A DNA stretch of 64,000 nucleotides from Paracoccus hibiscisoli (lineage in GTDB: Bacteria > Pseudomonadota > Alphaproteobacteria > Rhodobacterales > Rhodobacteraceae), in assembly GCF_005048265.1 (NCBI RefSeq), contig NZ_SUNH01000014.1, positions 1 to 64,000 on the forward strand. The letters run 5' to 3'. Below the pieces are notes generated by a model. It did no database searches. It had not been told where the DNA came from and saw only the letters and a program-made list of their open reading frames with translations. Both the position numbers and the translations under genes were made by a program. Of the stretch, positions 9,790-17,859 are shown one piece after another (the stretch's first letter is position 1; the number at the start of each line of letters is the position of its first letter).

Positions 9790-10682
9790 CAGTCGCGCCC
9801 CCGCTGCGTCGGGTCCAGCACGTCGCGCAGCGCGTCGCCGACCAGGTTGAAGGCCAGCGCCAGAGCCAAGATCGCCGCGCCGGGGATGAAGACCAGCCAG
9901 GGCGCCGCCTGGAAATAGGTCTGGTTCTCGAAGATGATGTTGCCCCAGCTGGGGGTGGGGGGCTGAACGCCCACGCCCAGAAAGCTGAGCGTCGCCTCCA
10001 GCAGCACCGTGACCGAGATGCCAAGCGTGCCCCAGACGATCAGCGTCGGCACCAGATGCGGCAGGATGTGGTGCCACAGGATGCGGGCGCGCGACGCGCC
10101 AAGCGTGCGTTCGGCGGCGATGAATTCGCGTTCCGACAGGCTGGTCGTCTCGGTATAGACGACGCGCGCGGTCTGGACCCAGTTCACCAGCGCGATCACC
10201 ATGGCCACGATCCACAGCGACGGCTGAAAGATCGCCGCCAGGCAGATCGCCAGCAGCAGCGCCGGAAAGGCCATCATCAGGTCGGTGAAGCGCATCAGCA
10301 CCGCCCCCACCCATCCGCGCAGGAACCCCGCCGTGATGCCCACCAGCGTGCCGATGGTCAGCGCCGCGCCATTGGCGACGATGCCGATGATCAGCGAGGT
10401 GCGCGCCCCGTACAGCATGCGGCTGAACAGATCGCGGCCCAGCAGGTCGGTGCCCATCAGGAAATCGCCGCCGGGCGGCATCGGCGCGCCCTGCAGGGTC
10501 AGACCGTCGAACAGCTGCTCGTTCGGGCCGAAACGGACGATCCAGGGCGCAAGGATCGCCCCGCCCACCACCGTCAGGATGATGGCCAGCCCGAACAGGG
10601 CCAGCTTGCGCCGCATCAGGCGGCGCAGCACGCCGGCCGGGGCCAGCGGCGCCTGTGCGGGGATGGGGGCGGCCTCAACCAT
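9789..10682 (-). CDS. ABC transporter permease, DppC-like
   Basis: 297 residues. It has an N-terminal helix after RRLMRRKLALFG, the DppC motif GTDLLGRDLFSRMLYGARTS near residue 95, and the coupling motif EFIAAERTLGASRARILWHH. It is the second channel subunit of the importer. ATG 10682 (MVEAAPIP) is preferred to an upstream in-frame ATG at 10739 because it overlaps the amiR-like stop by 8 bases in normal operon style. Confidence 0.92.
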   Translation of the reverse strand: MVEAAPIPAQAPLAPAGVLRRLMRRKLALFGLAIILTVVGGAILAPWIVRFGPNEQLFDGLTLQGAPMPPGGDFLMGTDLLGRDLFSRMLYGARTSLIIGIVANGAALTIGTLVGITAGFLRGWVGAVLMRFTDLMMAFPALLLAICLAAIFQPSLWIVAMVIALVNWVQTARVVYTETTSLSEREFIAAERTLGASRARILWHHILPHLVPTLIVWGTLGISVTVLLEATLSFLGVGVQPPTPSWGNIIFENQTYFQAAPWLVFIPGAAILALALAFNLVGDALRDVLDPTQRGRD

Positions 10683-11271
10683 CGTTGACCTCCTTGTCGC
10701 CGCCGGGACCGTCCATGATCCGCGCGGCGGCCTCCTCAAAGCTGACGCGCCAGGCCATGGCCATGTGCCGCAGCTGCTCGAAGGCCGCGTCCTCGGTCTT
10801 GCCGCGCGCGGCCAGCCGGGCCACGGCGCGCACGACCGTCTGCCGCTGTGCCAGGCGGGTGCGCAGGCTGTCGATCTGGTCGTTCATCTCGGCCCGCGCA
10901 TCAAAAGTCGCCCGCGCGATCAGCAGCGCGGAATAGACCCCGGCGGTGCCCACGGGTTTCAGGATCTGCGCATCCGCCCCGAAGTTCATCAGCCACTCGA
11001 TCCGCCCCGGCGCCTCGGACCCGATCAGCGCGATGGTGGGCATGGGCGCGCGGCCCGGCGGCCAGGGGAACTGGTCGTCATGCGCGGTGTCCACGTCCAG
11101 AAACAGGTAATCGGCGGCCTGGACGGCGGGCGACAGCTCGGGCCACTGGCACTGGGTCCGCAGGCCGATCGCCTCCAGCTGGCGGGACAGGGCCGCGACC
11201 GTCGCATGGGGGCGGTGCAGGATGACCGCGACCGCGCCGCCCAGATGGGGGATGCGCAGGTGCCGCCTCAT
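10675..11271 (-). CDS. amiR: ANTAR-domain RNA-binding antiterminator, AmiR-like
   Basis: 198 residues. The N-terminal half is a degenerate receiver-like domain without a clear phospho-acceptor pattern (LFLDVDTAHDD in that place). A coiled coil follows (MNDQIDSLRTRLAQRQTVVRAV), then a C-terminal ANTAR helical bundle ending AWRVSFEEAAARIMD. This is the AmiR/NasT plan: the protein is held inactive by AmiC and, when released, binds leader RNA and prevents termination. The ATG overlaps the amiC-like stop (ATGA), as expected for a co-translated complex. The leader terminator at 12384-12431 is the probable target. Confidence 0.88.
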   Translation of the reverse strand: MRRHLRIPHLGGAVAVILHRPHATVAALSRQLEAIGLRTQCQWPELSPAVQAADYLFLDVDTAHDDQFPWPPGRAPMPTIALIGSEAPGRIEWLMNFGADAQILKPVGTAGVYSALLIARATFDARAEMNDQIDSLRTRLAQRQTVVRAVARLAARGKTEDAAFEQLRHMAMAWRVSFEEAAARIMDGPGGDKEVNDG

Positions 11272-12368
11272 GTCACGACCCGCAGCGCGGCACGCGGCAT
11301 GTCGCGGGCGCCGGTCAGATAGGGGTCGCCGTCGATCGGCTCCAGCGCCCTGATGACGCTGAAGGCGCCGTCCTGCACCCGCGCGATGGCGACCGGCAGG
11401 CGGGTGTGATGGGTGCGCGCGCTGATCCCCAGCTGTCCGGCCACGGGCAGGGACAGCAGCTGCGACAGGGGCAGATCCTCGGCGCCGGGGCGGTTGTTCA
11501 GCAGCCGCGCCAGCATCATCACCGAATCATGGGCCGCGACCTCGAAGGACGATCCGAACCCGTGACCCCGGTCCCGGCCCGCCGACCGGGCTGGCATGCC
11601 CCGGAACCATGGCCCGGCGGCAATGATCCCGTCGGCGGCATCCCCCATCACCGGCAGCTCGCATTCCGTCAGGTTGCAGGACAGGACGGGGCAACGGGGG
11701 CTGGCGAAATGGGGGTCGCGCTGGCGCAGCTTGGCCATCTCGGCGATGAATTCGTATTGCGACGGCCCGATCAGCTGGTTCAGCACGAAATCCGGGCGCA
11801 GGGCCGCGATCTCGGCCACGATCCTGGCCACGTCGGTCGAGCCGAGCGGCAGATAGCGTTCCCCAAGGATCTCTCCCCCGGCGGCCACGGTCACCTGGCG
11901 CGCCAGGCGGTTCATCTCCCAGCCCCAGATATAGTTCGACCCGGTCAGATAGCCGCGCCTGCCATGGGCCCCAAGCGCATGCTCCAGCAGCGGCAGCAGG
12001 TGCTGGTTCGGGCAGGCATGGGTATAGACGATCCGGTCCGAGGCCTCGAACCCCTCATAGGGCACCGGATACCACAGCGCGCCGTTCAGCCGTTCCAGCG
12101 TGGGAATGACCTCCTTGCGGCTCCAGGATGTGGTGCAGCCGATGATATGGCGCGCCCGCGACGTGGCCAGGATATCCTCGCCAAGCGGCGCATAGGCATC
12201 GACATCGCCCGCCGGATCACGCTCGACAGGCTCGAAGGTCAGGTCCAGGTCGTTGTCCGCGTTGACGTCGGCGATGCCTTGCATGACGCCGCGATGGCTG
12301 GCCTCTCCCATCAGCCGGTAGGGCCCCGACCGGGAGAACAGAACGCCTATTTCCAGTTTTCGTGCCAA
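11268..12368 (-). CDS. amiC: AmiC-like amide sensor / negative regulator of AmiR
   Basis: 366 residues of the AmiC/UrtA/FmdD periplasmic-binding fold without a signal peptide, so it is cytoplasmic like Pseudomonas AmiC (385 residues). Shared landmarks are IGVLFSRSGPYR, IIGCTTSWSRKEVIP, WYPVPYEGFE, CPNQHLLPLL and GSNYIWGWEMN. The start is taken as TTG 12368 (TTG GCA CGA AAA), which has a GGGG ribosome site seven bases upstream and puts IGVLFS near the N-terminus as in the family. An in-frame ATG at 12500 would make the first 44 codons run through an intrinsic terminator hairpin, which is unlikely. By family knowledge it binds short amides and then releases AmiR. Confidence 0.85.
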   Translation of the reverse strand: MARKLEIGVLFSRSGPYRLMGEASHRGVMQGIADVNADNDLDLTFEPVERDPAGDVDAYAPLGEDILATSRARHIIGCTTSWSRKEVIPTLERLNGALWYPVPYEGFEASDRIVYTHACPNQHLLPLLEHALGAHGRRGYLTGSNYIWGWEMNRLARQVTVAAGGEILGERYLPLGSTDVARIVAEIAALRPDFVLNQLIGPSQYEFIAEMAKLRQRDPHFASPRCPVLSCNLTECELPVMGDAADGIIAAGPWFRGMPARSAGRDRGHGFGSSFEVAAHDSVMMLARLLNNRPGAEDLPLSQLLSLPVAGQLGISARTHHTRLPVAIARVQDGAFSVIRALEPIDGDPYLTGARDMPRAALRVVT

Positions 12369-12383
12369 GGGGTTGCCCCAAAC

Positions 12384-12431
12384 AAAAAAGCACCGCAGAT
12401 CCCTTTGCTCAATCGAGCGAACGGATCGCGG
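12384..12431 (-). terminator. Intrinsic terminator in the leader of the amide operon
   Basis: Read on the minus strand, CCGCGATCC pairs with GGATC-T-GCGG (one bulged T). An inner GCTC/GAGC stem lies inside it, and six T residues follow two bases after the hairpin. It ends about 15 bases before the amiC-like TTG start. A terminator inside the 5' leader of an operon that encodes an ANTAR antiterminator is the classic attenuation layout. Confidence 0.8.
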
Positions 12432-12443
12432 GGCGCGGTTGCC
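12432..12443 (-). promoter_or_regulatory. Possible ANTAR-type hexaloop hairpin before the terminator
   Basis: Minus-strand GGC-AACCGC-GCC forms a short hairpin with a six-base loop directly upstream of the terminator stem. Proteobacterial ANTAR targets are paired hexaloop hairpins, usually with A at loop position 1 and G at position 4. Here position 4 is C and the stem is only three pairs, so the match is weak. A second partner (the AACGGG stretch at about 12454-12459) is not convincingly paired. Confidence 0.3.
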
Positions 12444-12644
12444 AGCTATGTCCCGTTGAGGATGGCTCATGCCCCGCATGCCGGTCAACAGTTTATCCAT
12501 GCGCAGGACGGTCGCTGCTGAAACAATGGGCAGGTCGCGGGTGTCGCTGACATGGACGCGCTTTGGTTCAGAGGCGCATTGCCGGGCCGGATAGGCCGCC
12601 CGTGATCGCAGTGGGGGCTGATCGTGCCCGAAGCGGGCCCAGCT

Positions 12645-13700
12645 CTAACCCAACCCGTCCAGAACGTCGCCAGCGATCTGCGCGGTGTCGGGCCAGCCGG
12701 GCAGGGCGGCGCCCGCGCGGGCGGCGGCGGCGGCGCGGGCGGCGCGGTCCTGGGGGTCGCTCAGCATCCGGCGCAGGGCCTGCGCCAAGGCGGGGGCGTC
12801 GTCCGGCGCGACCAGCAGGCCCGCATCGGCGGGCACCGTGTCGGGCACAGCCCCGGTCCGGGTGGTGACGATGGGCAGGCCATGCGACAACGCTTCGTCG
12901 AAGACGATGCCGTAACCTTCGTAGCGGGTGGCCAGCGCGAAGACCGAGGCGCGGCGATAGAGTTGCGCCAGGCGGTCCGCCTCGACCCGGCCCGCCAGCT
13001 CCAGCCGCGCGGACAGGCCCGAGGCCGCGATCTGCGCCTGCAGGTCGGTCACATGCGCCGCGTCCCAGGGGTTGCCCACGATCACCGCCTGCCAGTCCAG
13101 ATCCGCCAGCCGGGCCAGCGCCGCGATCAGCACGTCATGCCCCTTGCGCGGATGCAAGATGCCCACCGACAGGATCAGCGGCGGGCTGACCGGCGCAGGC
13201 GCGGGGGGGATCGCCTGGCGGTCTGTGCCGGGTCGCGCCACCGTGATCCGGTCGGGGGTCACGTCATAGCGGTCGATCAGCATCTGGCGGGTATGCGGGC
13301 TGGGCACCAGGATGCGGCGGGCATGGGCCAGGTTCGCGCGTTCCGTCCGCCACAGGTGATCGGCCAGATCGGCGGGCAGGGCGCTTTCCTGCGCCAAGGG
13401 ATGGTGGATCATCGCGACGATGGGTGCGCGTATGGCGGCCACGCCCTGGGGGTCCAGCGCGCCAAAGGCCAGCCCGTCGATGATCACCGGCTGATCGGCG
13501 GGCAGGGCCTGCAGCGCATCCAGCGCCTGGCTCATCTGCGCGGCGTCGGGGGTGGGAAAGGCGTCGGACAGGGCGATGACGCGGACGCTGCGGCCCTGGG
13601 CGCGCAGCCCCTCGACCAGGCGGCGGTCATAGATATAGCCGCCGGTCAGCGTGGTGATGTCGCCGGGCAGGGCAAAGGCCAGGGTGCGGGGGTCGGTCAC
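12645..13700 (-). CDS. Glycosyltransferase family 4 (group 1)
   Basis: 351 residues. The C-terminal half has the GT-B donor site of GT4 enzymes: LSVGILHPRKGHDVLIAAL, RLELAGRV, then FALATRYEGYGIVFDEALSHG with the catalytic E-x7-E pattern, and GLLVAPDD. It transfers a sugar from a nucleotide donor in the cytoplasm. GTG 13700 is the start because it overlaps the flippase-like stop as GTGA. Last gene of the envelope cluster; its acceptor may be the lipid made by the other three genes, which is inference. Confidence 0.85.
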   Translation of the reverse strand: MTDPRTLAFALPGDITTLTGGYIYDRRLVEGLRAQGRSVRVIALSDAFPTPDAAQMSQALDALQALPADQPVIIDGLAFGALDPQGVAAIRAPIVAMIHHPLAQESALPADLADHLWRTERANLAHARRILVPSPHTRQMLIDRYDVTPDRITVARPGTDRQAIPPAPAPVSPPLILSVGILHPRKGHDVLIAALARLADLDWQAVIVGNPWDAAHVTDLQAQIAASGLSARLELAGRVEADRLAQLYRRASVFALATRYEGYGIVFDEALSHGLPIVTTRTGAVPDTVPADAGLLVAPDDAPALAQALRRMLSDPQDRAARAAAAARAGAALPGWPDTAQIAGDVLDGLG

Positions 13701-14659
13701 GGATCGGCCTGTGCGGTTGTTGCGGAAACGGGGACGGGAACGGGCGCGCGCCGGTCGTGGCGCTGCGCCAGCAGGACCAGCAGGCCGGGCAGGGTGCTGG
13801 CCAGGAACATCAGCCCAAAAGCCAGGCTGGCCGCCAGCCCGGCCTGTGCGCTGGCGCCGACCAGCGGGAACAGCCCCGCCGCGGCCCCTTCGCGCAGGCC
13901 CCAGCCACTGACGGTCAGCGGCAGGATCATGGTCAGCAGGATCAGCGGCACCAGCACGGCAGTTTCTGTCACCGACAGCGCAGTGCCGGTGGCGCGGGCG
14001 CAAAAGGCGAAGGCGGCCAGGTTCGCCGCCGTGATCGCCAGGTTCAGCGCCGCCTGACGCGGCAGCGCACCGGGCGCCAGCAGCGTGACGCGCAGCGCGC
14101 CGCGCAGATCGCGCGCGGCGGTGCCCGCACGACCGGGCAGTTGCCCCGCGCCGCCCAGGGCCACCACCACGACCAACCCTCCGGCCAGCAGCGTCCCGAT
14201 CAGCCCCAGCACCCAATTGGGCAGGGCCAGCCCGCCCGGCAGCACCGTCACCGCCAGCGCACCGGCGGCCAGCACCAGAAACAGCGCGACCTGTCCGGCC
14301 AGACGCTCGATCGCGACGGCGGCGCCGGCGCGGCGCAGGCCCGCCTGATGGCGCGCCCGCACGGCGCGGCCCGCATCGCCCAGAACGCCCCCCGGCAGCG
14401 ACTGGTTGACGACCTGGGCCAGATAGTATTCGCCGATGGCATGGGTCAGCGGGATCGACTGGTCCAGCTGCCGCGCGGTCAGCCGCCAGCGCAGCGCCGA
14501 CAGCACCGTCTGCGCCGTCAGCGCCAGCATCGCCGCCCCCAGCCACATCGGATCGGCCCGCGCCAGCAGGCGCAGCGCCTGCTGGCCGTCCAGACCGAAC
14601 CACAGCAGCGACATCACCCCAAGGGCGACCAGAATTTGCACGGCGCGAAACTTTGTCAT
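13697..14659 (-). CDS. Lysylphosphatidylglycerol synthase TM-region / flippase-like protein
   Basis: 320 residues with about eight membrane helices, matching the LPG_synthase_TM (UPF0104, AglD-like) family. Landmarks are YYLAQVVNQSLPGGVLGDAGRA near 85-105 and the late LPLTVSGWGLREGAAAGLF motif. It has only the membrane part, not the lysyl-transferase domain of MprF. Related proteins are associated with moving or modifying lipid-linked sugars. Its stop overlaps the GT4 start and its ATG overlaps the sulfatase stop, so all four genes form one transcript. Confidence 0.82.
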   Translation of the reverse strand: MTKFRAVQILVALGVMSLLWFGLDGQQALRLLARADPMWLGAAMLALTAQTVLSALRWRLTARQLDQSIPLTHAIGEYYLAQVVNQSLPGGVLGDAGRAVRARHQAGLRRAGAAVAIERLAGQVALFLVLAAGALAVTVLPGGLALPNWVLGLIGTLLAGGLVVVVALGGAGQLPGRAGTAARDLRGALRVTLLAPGALPRQAALNLAITAANLAAFAFCARATGTALSVTETAVLVPLILLTMILPLTVSGWGLREGAAAGLFPLVGASAQAGLAASLAFGLMFLASTLPGLLVLLAQRHDRRAPVPVPVSATTAQADP

Positions 14660-16257
14660 GCAGGAGCTACGTCCGCGCCCCCGGAAAAGTTGCGCAAAAA
14701 CATGTCGCGCAGGCGTTCCATGTCGATGACCGGGCTGGCCGGGTCGGGAATCAGCCCCGGCGTCAGGCCCCAGCCCAGGGTGCGTTCGACCAGATGCGGC
14801 GGCCCGATCACGTGCATCGGCACCTGCCGACGGTCGTCCAGGCCGATGCTGCTGGCGGCCTGGTGATCGCCCACCAGCAGCATCAAGGGCGGCGTGTCGC
14901 CCTGGCGCGCGGCGTAATCCAGCACCGCCTGCAGCGTATAGTCGATGGTGTCGCGGTAATGCTCGCGCACCCGGTCGCGGTCGCGCCACAGCACGTTGGG
15001 GGGGTCGCCCTCCTGCGCCATCTCGTTGAAGACGGTGCCGTCGCCCAGCTGGTCCCAGTCCAGCATCCGCGGCACCGGCGTCCAGGGCGCATGGGACGAG
15101 ATCAGGGCGATCTGCGCGAACAGGCGGCGCGGGTCGCTGCCGTCGCGCAGCAGCCGGTCGGTGGCGGCCAGGGTGAACTGGTCGGGCATGGTGACCCAGT
15201 TGAAGGGCAGCCCGCGATAGCCCAGATCGGGCGCGGCCAGGATGCGCTGAAAGCCCATGGTGGATGCCTCGGGCCAGGGGCGGACGATGGCGGGCATGAC
15301 GGCGGCGGTGCGGAACCCCGCCTGCGCCGCGCGGTGGAACAGCGTCTGCCGCCCACTGGCCAGCGCCGCCTGATAGCGGGTCTGGTCGTTGATCCACAGC
15401 CCGTTGGACAGCGTGCCATGCGCCAGCCAGCTTTGCCCGCCATGCGTCGGAGAGGTCAGGAACCCCGATGCCATGGCCAAGCCGCGTTCCTCCAGCACGG
15501 TCTGGGCGGTGCGCAGGGTGGGCAGGTGCAGATCGGCAAAGATCGGGGTGTCGAAACTGGTCCGGCCATAGCTCTCCAGATAGATGATCAGCACGTCGCG
15601 GTCGATCAGCCCCAACGGATCGGCCAGACCCGCCGTGTCATCGACCAGCGCCATCTCTCGGAAGCGGCGCAGTTCGGTGATGGTGCGGTTGGCCAGCTGG
15701 GTCCGGTCGATGGCAAAGCTGGCCGTGGCAGGCGCAAACGCCGCGATGCCGTGGCGCGGCACGGTGGCCGTCGCCGCCAGCGCCAGCACCCCGAAGGCCA
15801 GCGCCACCCCGCGCAGGCCGATGCGCGCCGGGGCCAGCCGCAGCAGCACCCCCATCGCCCACCACAGCGACACCACGATCAGCAGGGTGGCCAGAACCGC
15901 GCCCACGACCGCCGCCGTGGCGGCCGGCACACCGATGCTGCCCGCGATCAGCCGGACCGAGGCGTCGATCAACGGCAGGTCCGCGACCGGGTTGAAGCGT
16001 CGGCCCAAGCTCTCCAGCATGGCCAGATCGGCGACCTTGAGGACGCTGACCAGCCCCAGCACCGCCGTCACCGCCAGCCGCAGCGCAGTCCCCGCAAGGC
16101 CGCGCCCCAGGGCCAGCGCCAGCAGCAGCAGGACCGCCAGTTCAGGCGTGGGGCGCGCCCAGGCCAGCCAGCCCAGCTGGTCGGGGCGCGGCGGCAGCGC
16201 GATCAGCGCATGCAGGACCGCCAGGGCGGCGGCGACGGTCAGCGCGCGGCGGATCAC
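14656..16257 (-). CDS. Sulfatase-fold membrane enzyme (phosphoglycerol transferase-like)
   Basis: 533 residues. Five or so N-terminal membrane helices (to about residue 200) are followed by an alkaline-phosphatase/sulfatase-fold periplasmic domain: DVLIIYLESYGRTSFDTP with a metal-site Glu, SPTHGGQSWLAHGTL where the nucleophile is expected, and late LMLLVGDHQ. This plan resembles LTA synthase, EptA and OpgB, which move phospho-groups from phospholipids to surface molecules. There is no Cys-x-Pro-x-Arg sulfatase signature, so sulfate hydrolysis is unlikely. GTG 16257 overlaps the preceding stop (GTGA). Confidence 0.8.
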   Translation of the reverse strand: MIRRALTVAAALAVLHALIALPPRPDQLGWLAWARPTPELAVLLLLALALGRGLAGTALRLAVTAVLGLVSVLKVADLAMLESLGRRFNPVADLPLIDASVRLIAGSIGVPAATAAVVGAVLATLLIVVSLWWAMGVLLRLAPARIGLRGVALAFGVLALAATATVPRHGIAAFAPATASFAIDRTQLANRTITELRRFREMALVDDTAGLADPLGLIDRDVLIIYLESYGRTSFDTPIFADLHLPTLRTAQTVLEERGLAMASGFLTSPTHGGQSWLAHGTLSNGLWINDQTRYQAALASGRQTLFHRAAQAGFRTAAVMPAIVRPWPEASTMGFQRILAAPDLGYRGLPFNWVTMPDQFTLAATDRLLRDGSDPRRLFAQIALISSHAPWTPVPRMLDWDQLGDGTVFNEMAQEGDPPNVLWRDRDRVREHYRDTIDYTLQAVLDYAARQGDTPPLMLLVGDHQAASSIGLDDRRQVPMHVIGPPHLVERTLGWGLTPGLIPDPASPVIDMERLRDMFLRNFSGGADVAPA

Positions 16258-16988
16258 CGGTTGCGCCCCAGCCACACGACGTCGCGCGCAAAGGACCAGA
16301 TCAGCGCGACCGAGGCCACGCGCGCCAGCACGATCCCCAGATCCTGCGGCATCAGCGGAATCTGCAGCGCGATCAGCGTCGCCAGCTGCAGCACGCAGCC
16401 CCCCTTGCGCCAGTAGCTGACCGGCAGGGGCGCCATGATCCACGGCCAGATCAGCCCGGCGCCCACGAACAGATAGCGCATGACCCCCAGGATCAGCACC
16501 TCAAAGCCCACGGGACTGCCCGACAGGGCGTGCAGCGCCAGCACCAGGGCCAGGGCCGCGTCGACCTCCATGTCGAAGCGGCCGCCGAAATCGGAACACA
16601 GCCCGCTGCGTCGCGCCAGATAGCCGTCCACCCCGTCCAGCGTCAGCGATATCGTGGCGATCGCCGCCACCGCCCAGCCCGCCGCCTGTCCGCCGACCAG
16701 CGGCGCGATCAGCGCGGCGGTCAGCGCCAGCCGCATCAGCGTGACCGCGTTGCACGCGCCCAGCCTGGCGTGCGGGTAGTGCTTGCGCATCGCCACGCAG
16801 ACCAGCACGGCCCCGGCCAGATAGGCCCCCCCCGCGATCAGTGCGCCGGTGCCCTGGCCCAGGACCAGCACCCCGACCCCCAGGTTCAGCGCCAGTCCTG
16901 CGGGCAGGGCCAGGATCATCCCCTCGGGCAGGGGGCGGGTTCGGGGGACGGGCCGGGGTGCGGCAAGCTCGGGGCGCGATATCTGCAT
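16254..16988 (-). CDS. CDP-alcohol phosphatidyltransferase family protein
   Basis: 244 residues with about six membrane helices. The family motif is perfect: D118-x2-D121-G-x2-A-R-x8-G135-x3-D139-x3-D143. Such enzymes exchange CMP of a CDP-alcohol or CDP-diacylglycerol for a second alcohol (PgsA, PssA, inositol-phosphate transferases). It is the first gene of a four-gene cluster with a phosphotransferase-like enzyme, a flippase-like protein and a glycosyltransferase. The alcohol acceptor is not predictable. The N-terminal 20 residues are Pro/Arg-rich and cytoplasmic. Confidence 0.85.
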   Translation of the reverse strand: MQISRPELAAPRPVPRTRPLPEGMILALPAGLALNLGVGVLVLGQGTGALIAGGAYLAGAVLVCVAMRKHYPHARLGACNAVTLMRLALTAALIAPLVGGQAAGWAVAAIATISLTLDGVDGYLARRSGLCSDFGGRFDMEVDAALALVLALHALSGSPVGFEVLILGVMRYLFVGAGLIWPWIMAPLPVSYWRKGGCVLQLATLIALQIPLMPQDLGIVLARVASVALIWSFARDVVWLGRNR

Positions 16989-17090
16989 CGGCTGAACATA
17001 TGACAGGGGTATGACGCGTCAAGCGGACATCGCGGGGGCTTGTTCCGTTGCGCCATCCCGCTATCGTATGAAAACAGAGAGGGGCTGCGC

Positions 17091-17651
17091 ATGACGGACC
17101 GACCCACGGACCCGGCCAGGGGCTATGGCACGACGGCCCGCGTGCTGCACTGGCTGGTGGCGGCGCTGATCGTGCCGATGATCGGGGTCGGCCTGCTGAT
17201 GGTCCGCCCGGGGCTGGAGCGGCCCTTGGGCGACGCGCTGTATCTGTTTCACAAGAACGTGGGCAGCCTGCTGATCGTGCTGGTCGCGCTGCGGCTGGTG
17301 TGGCGGCTGACCCATCCGCCCGCGCCCTTGCCTGCGGCCATGCCCGCCTGGCGGCGGCGCGCGGCGGGGCTGTCGCACGGCGCGCTTTATGCGCTGATGG
17401 TGGTGATGCCCCTGTCGGGCTATGTCCGGGTCCGGGCCGGCGGCTTTCCCATCGAGGCGCTGGACGCCATGGGCCTGCCCGCGCTGATCCCACGGTCAAA
17501 GGCGCTGGCCGATGCGGCCAGCAGCCTGCACCAGGCGGCGGGCTGGGCGCTGATCGCGGTGGTGGTGCTGCATGTGGGCGCGGCGGCGCATCACGCGCTG
17601 ATCCGGCGCGACGGCATCTGGCGGCGGATCTGGCCGCCGCGCGCGCGGTGA
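17091..17651 (+). CDS. Cytochrome b561
   Basis: 186 residues with four membrane helices and the family's heme-ligand histidines (RVLHWLVA, LFHKNVGSLL, LHQAAGWALI, VLHVGAAAHHALI). Bacterial b561 proteins move electrons in the inner membrane, for example from quinol, or scavenge superoxide. ATG 17091 is chosen over an in-frame ATG 51 bases upstream because family proteins start a few residues before YGTTARVLHW. It is monocistronic, divergent from the lipid cluster, with about 100 bases of shared upstream DNA. Confidence 0.92.
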   Translation: MTDRPTDPARGYGTTARVLHWLVAALIVPMIGVGLLMVRPGLERPLGDALYLFHKNVGSLLIVLVALRLVWRLTHPPAPLPAAMPAWRRRAAGLSHGALYALMVVMPLSGYVRVRAGGFPIEALDAMGLPALIPRSKALADAASSLHQAAGWALIAVVVLHVGAAAHHALIRRDGIWRRIWPPRAR

Positions 17652-17653
17652 GC

Positions 17654-17695
17654 TGTCGGGGGGCACCGGGTGACGGCGGTTCTGCCCCCTCGACA
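17654..17695 (+). terminator. Stem-loop after cytochrome b561
   Basis: TGTCGGGGGGCA and TGCCCCCTCGACA can pair as about 12 base pairs with one bulge and a 17-base loop, starting three bases after the stop codon. No U-run follows, so it may be a Rho-dependent end or an mRNA-stabilising hairpin. Confidence 0.45.
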
Positions 17696-17784
17696 GGGGC
17701 GTGTGGTTTCGCTATGGCGGGTCCGCGCCGAGGGTCGGGTTCCACCGTTCGGCGACGATCATTCAAAAATCAATCACGTCCCGT

Positions 17785-17824
17785 TGAACGAATTCTCACC
17801 GCCGGGCGTTCGACGGTACCGTCG
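17785..17824 (+). promoter_or_regulatory. Candidate EcfG-type promoter with overlapping palindrome
   Basis: TGAAC, 17 bases, then CGTT resembles the alphaproteobacterial general-stress sigma factor consensus GGAAC-N16/17-CGTT, with one mismatch at the first -35 base. Immediately after it is the perfect palindrome CGACGGTACCGTCG (17811-17824), about where transcription would start. It lies 50 bases upstream of the hybrid-kinase start codon. Confidence 0.4.
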
Positions 17825-17859
17825 AGTTCATCAGTGACCTTCGCCCGCCAGGAGACTCC

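Noticed and set aside
12369..12500. N-terminal extension of the amiC-like gene to the in-frame ATG at 12500
   Set aside because: The 44 extra codons run through a strong terminator hairpin and T-run and have no counterpart in the family; TTG 12368 has a ribosome site at good spacing.
14656..16257. True sulfatase activity for the sulfatase-fold protein
   Set aside because: The Cys/Ser-x-Pro-x-Arg formylglycine signature is absent and the membrane-plus-periplasm layout fits phosphotransferases better.
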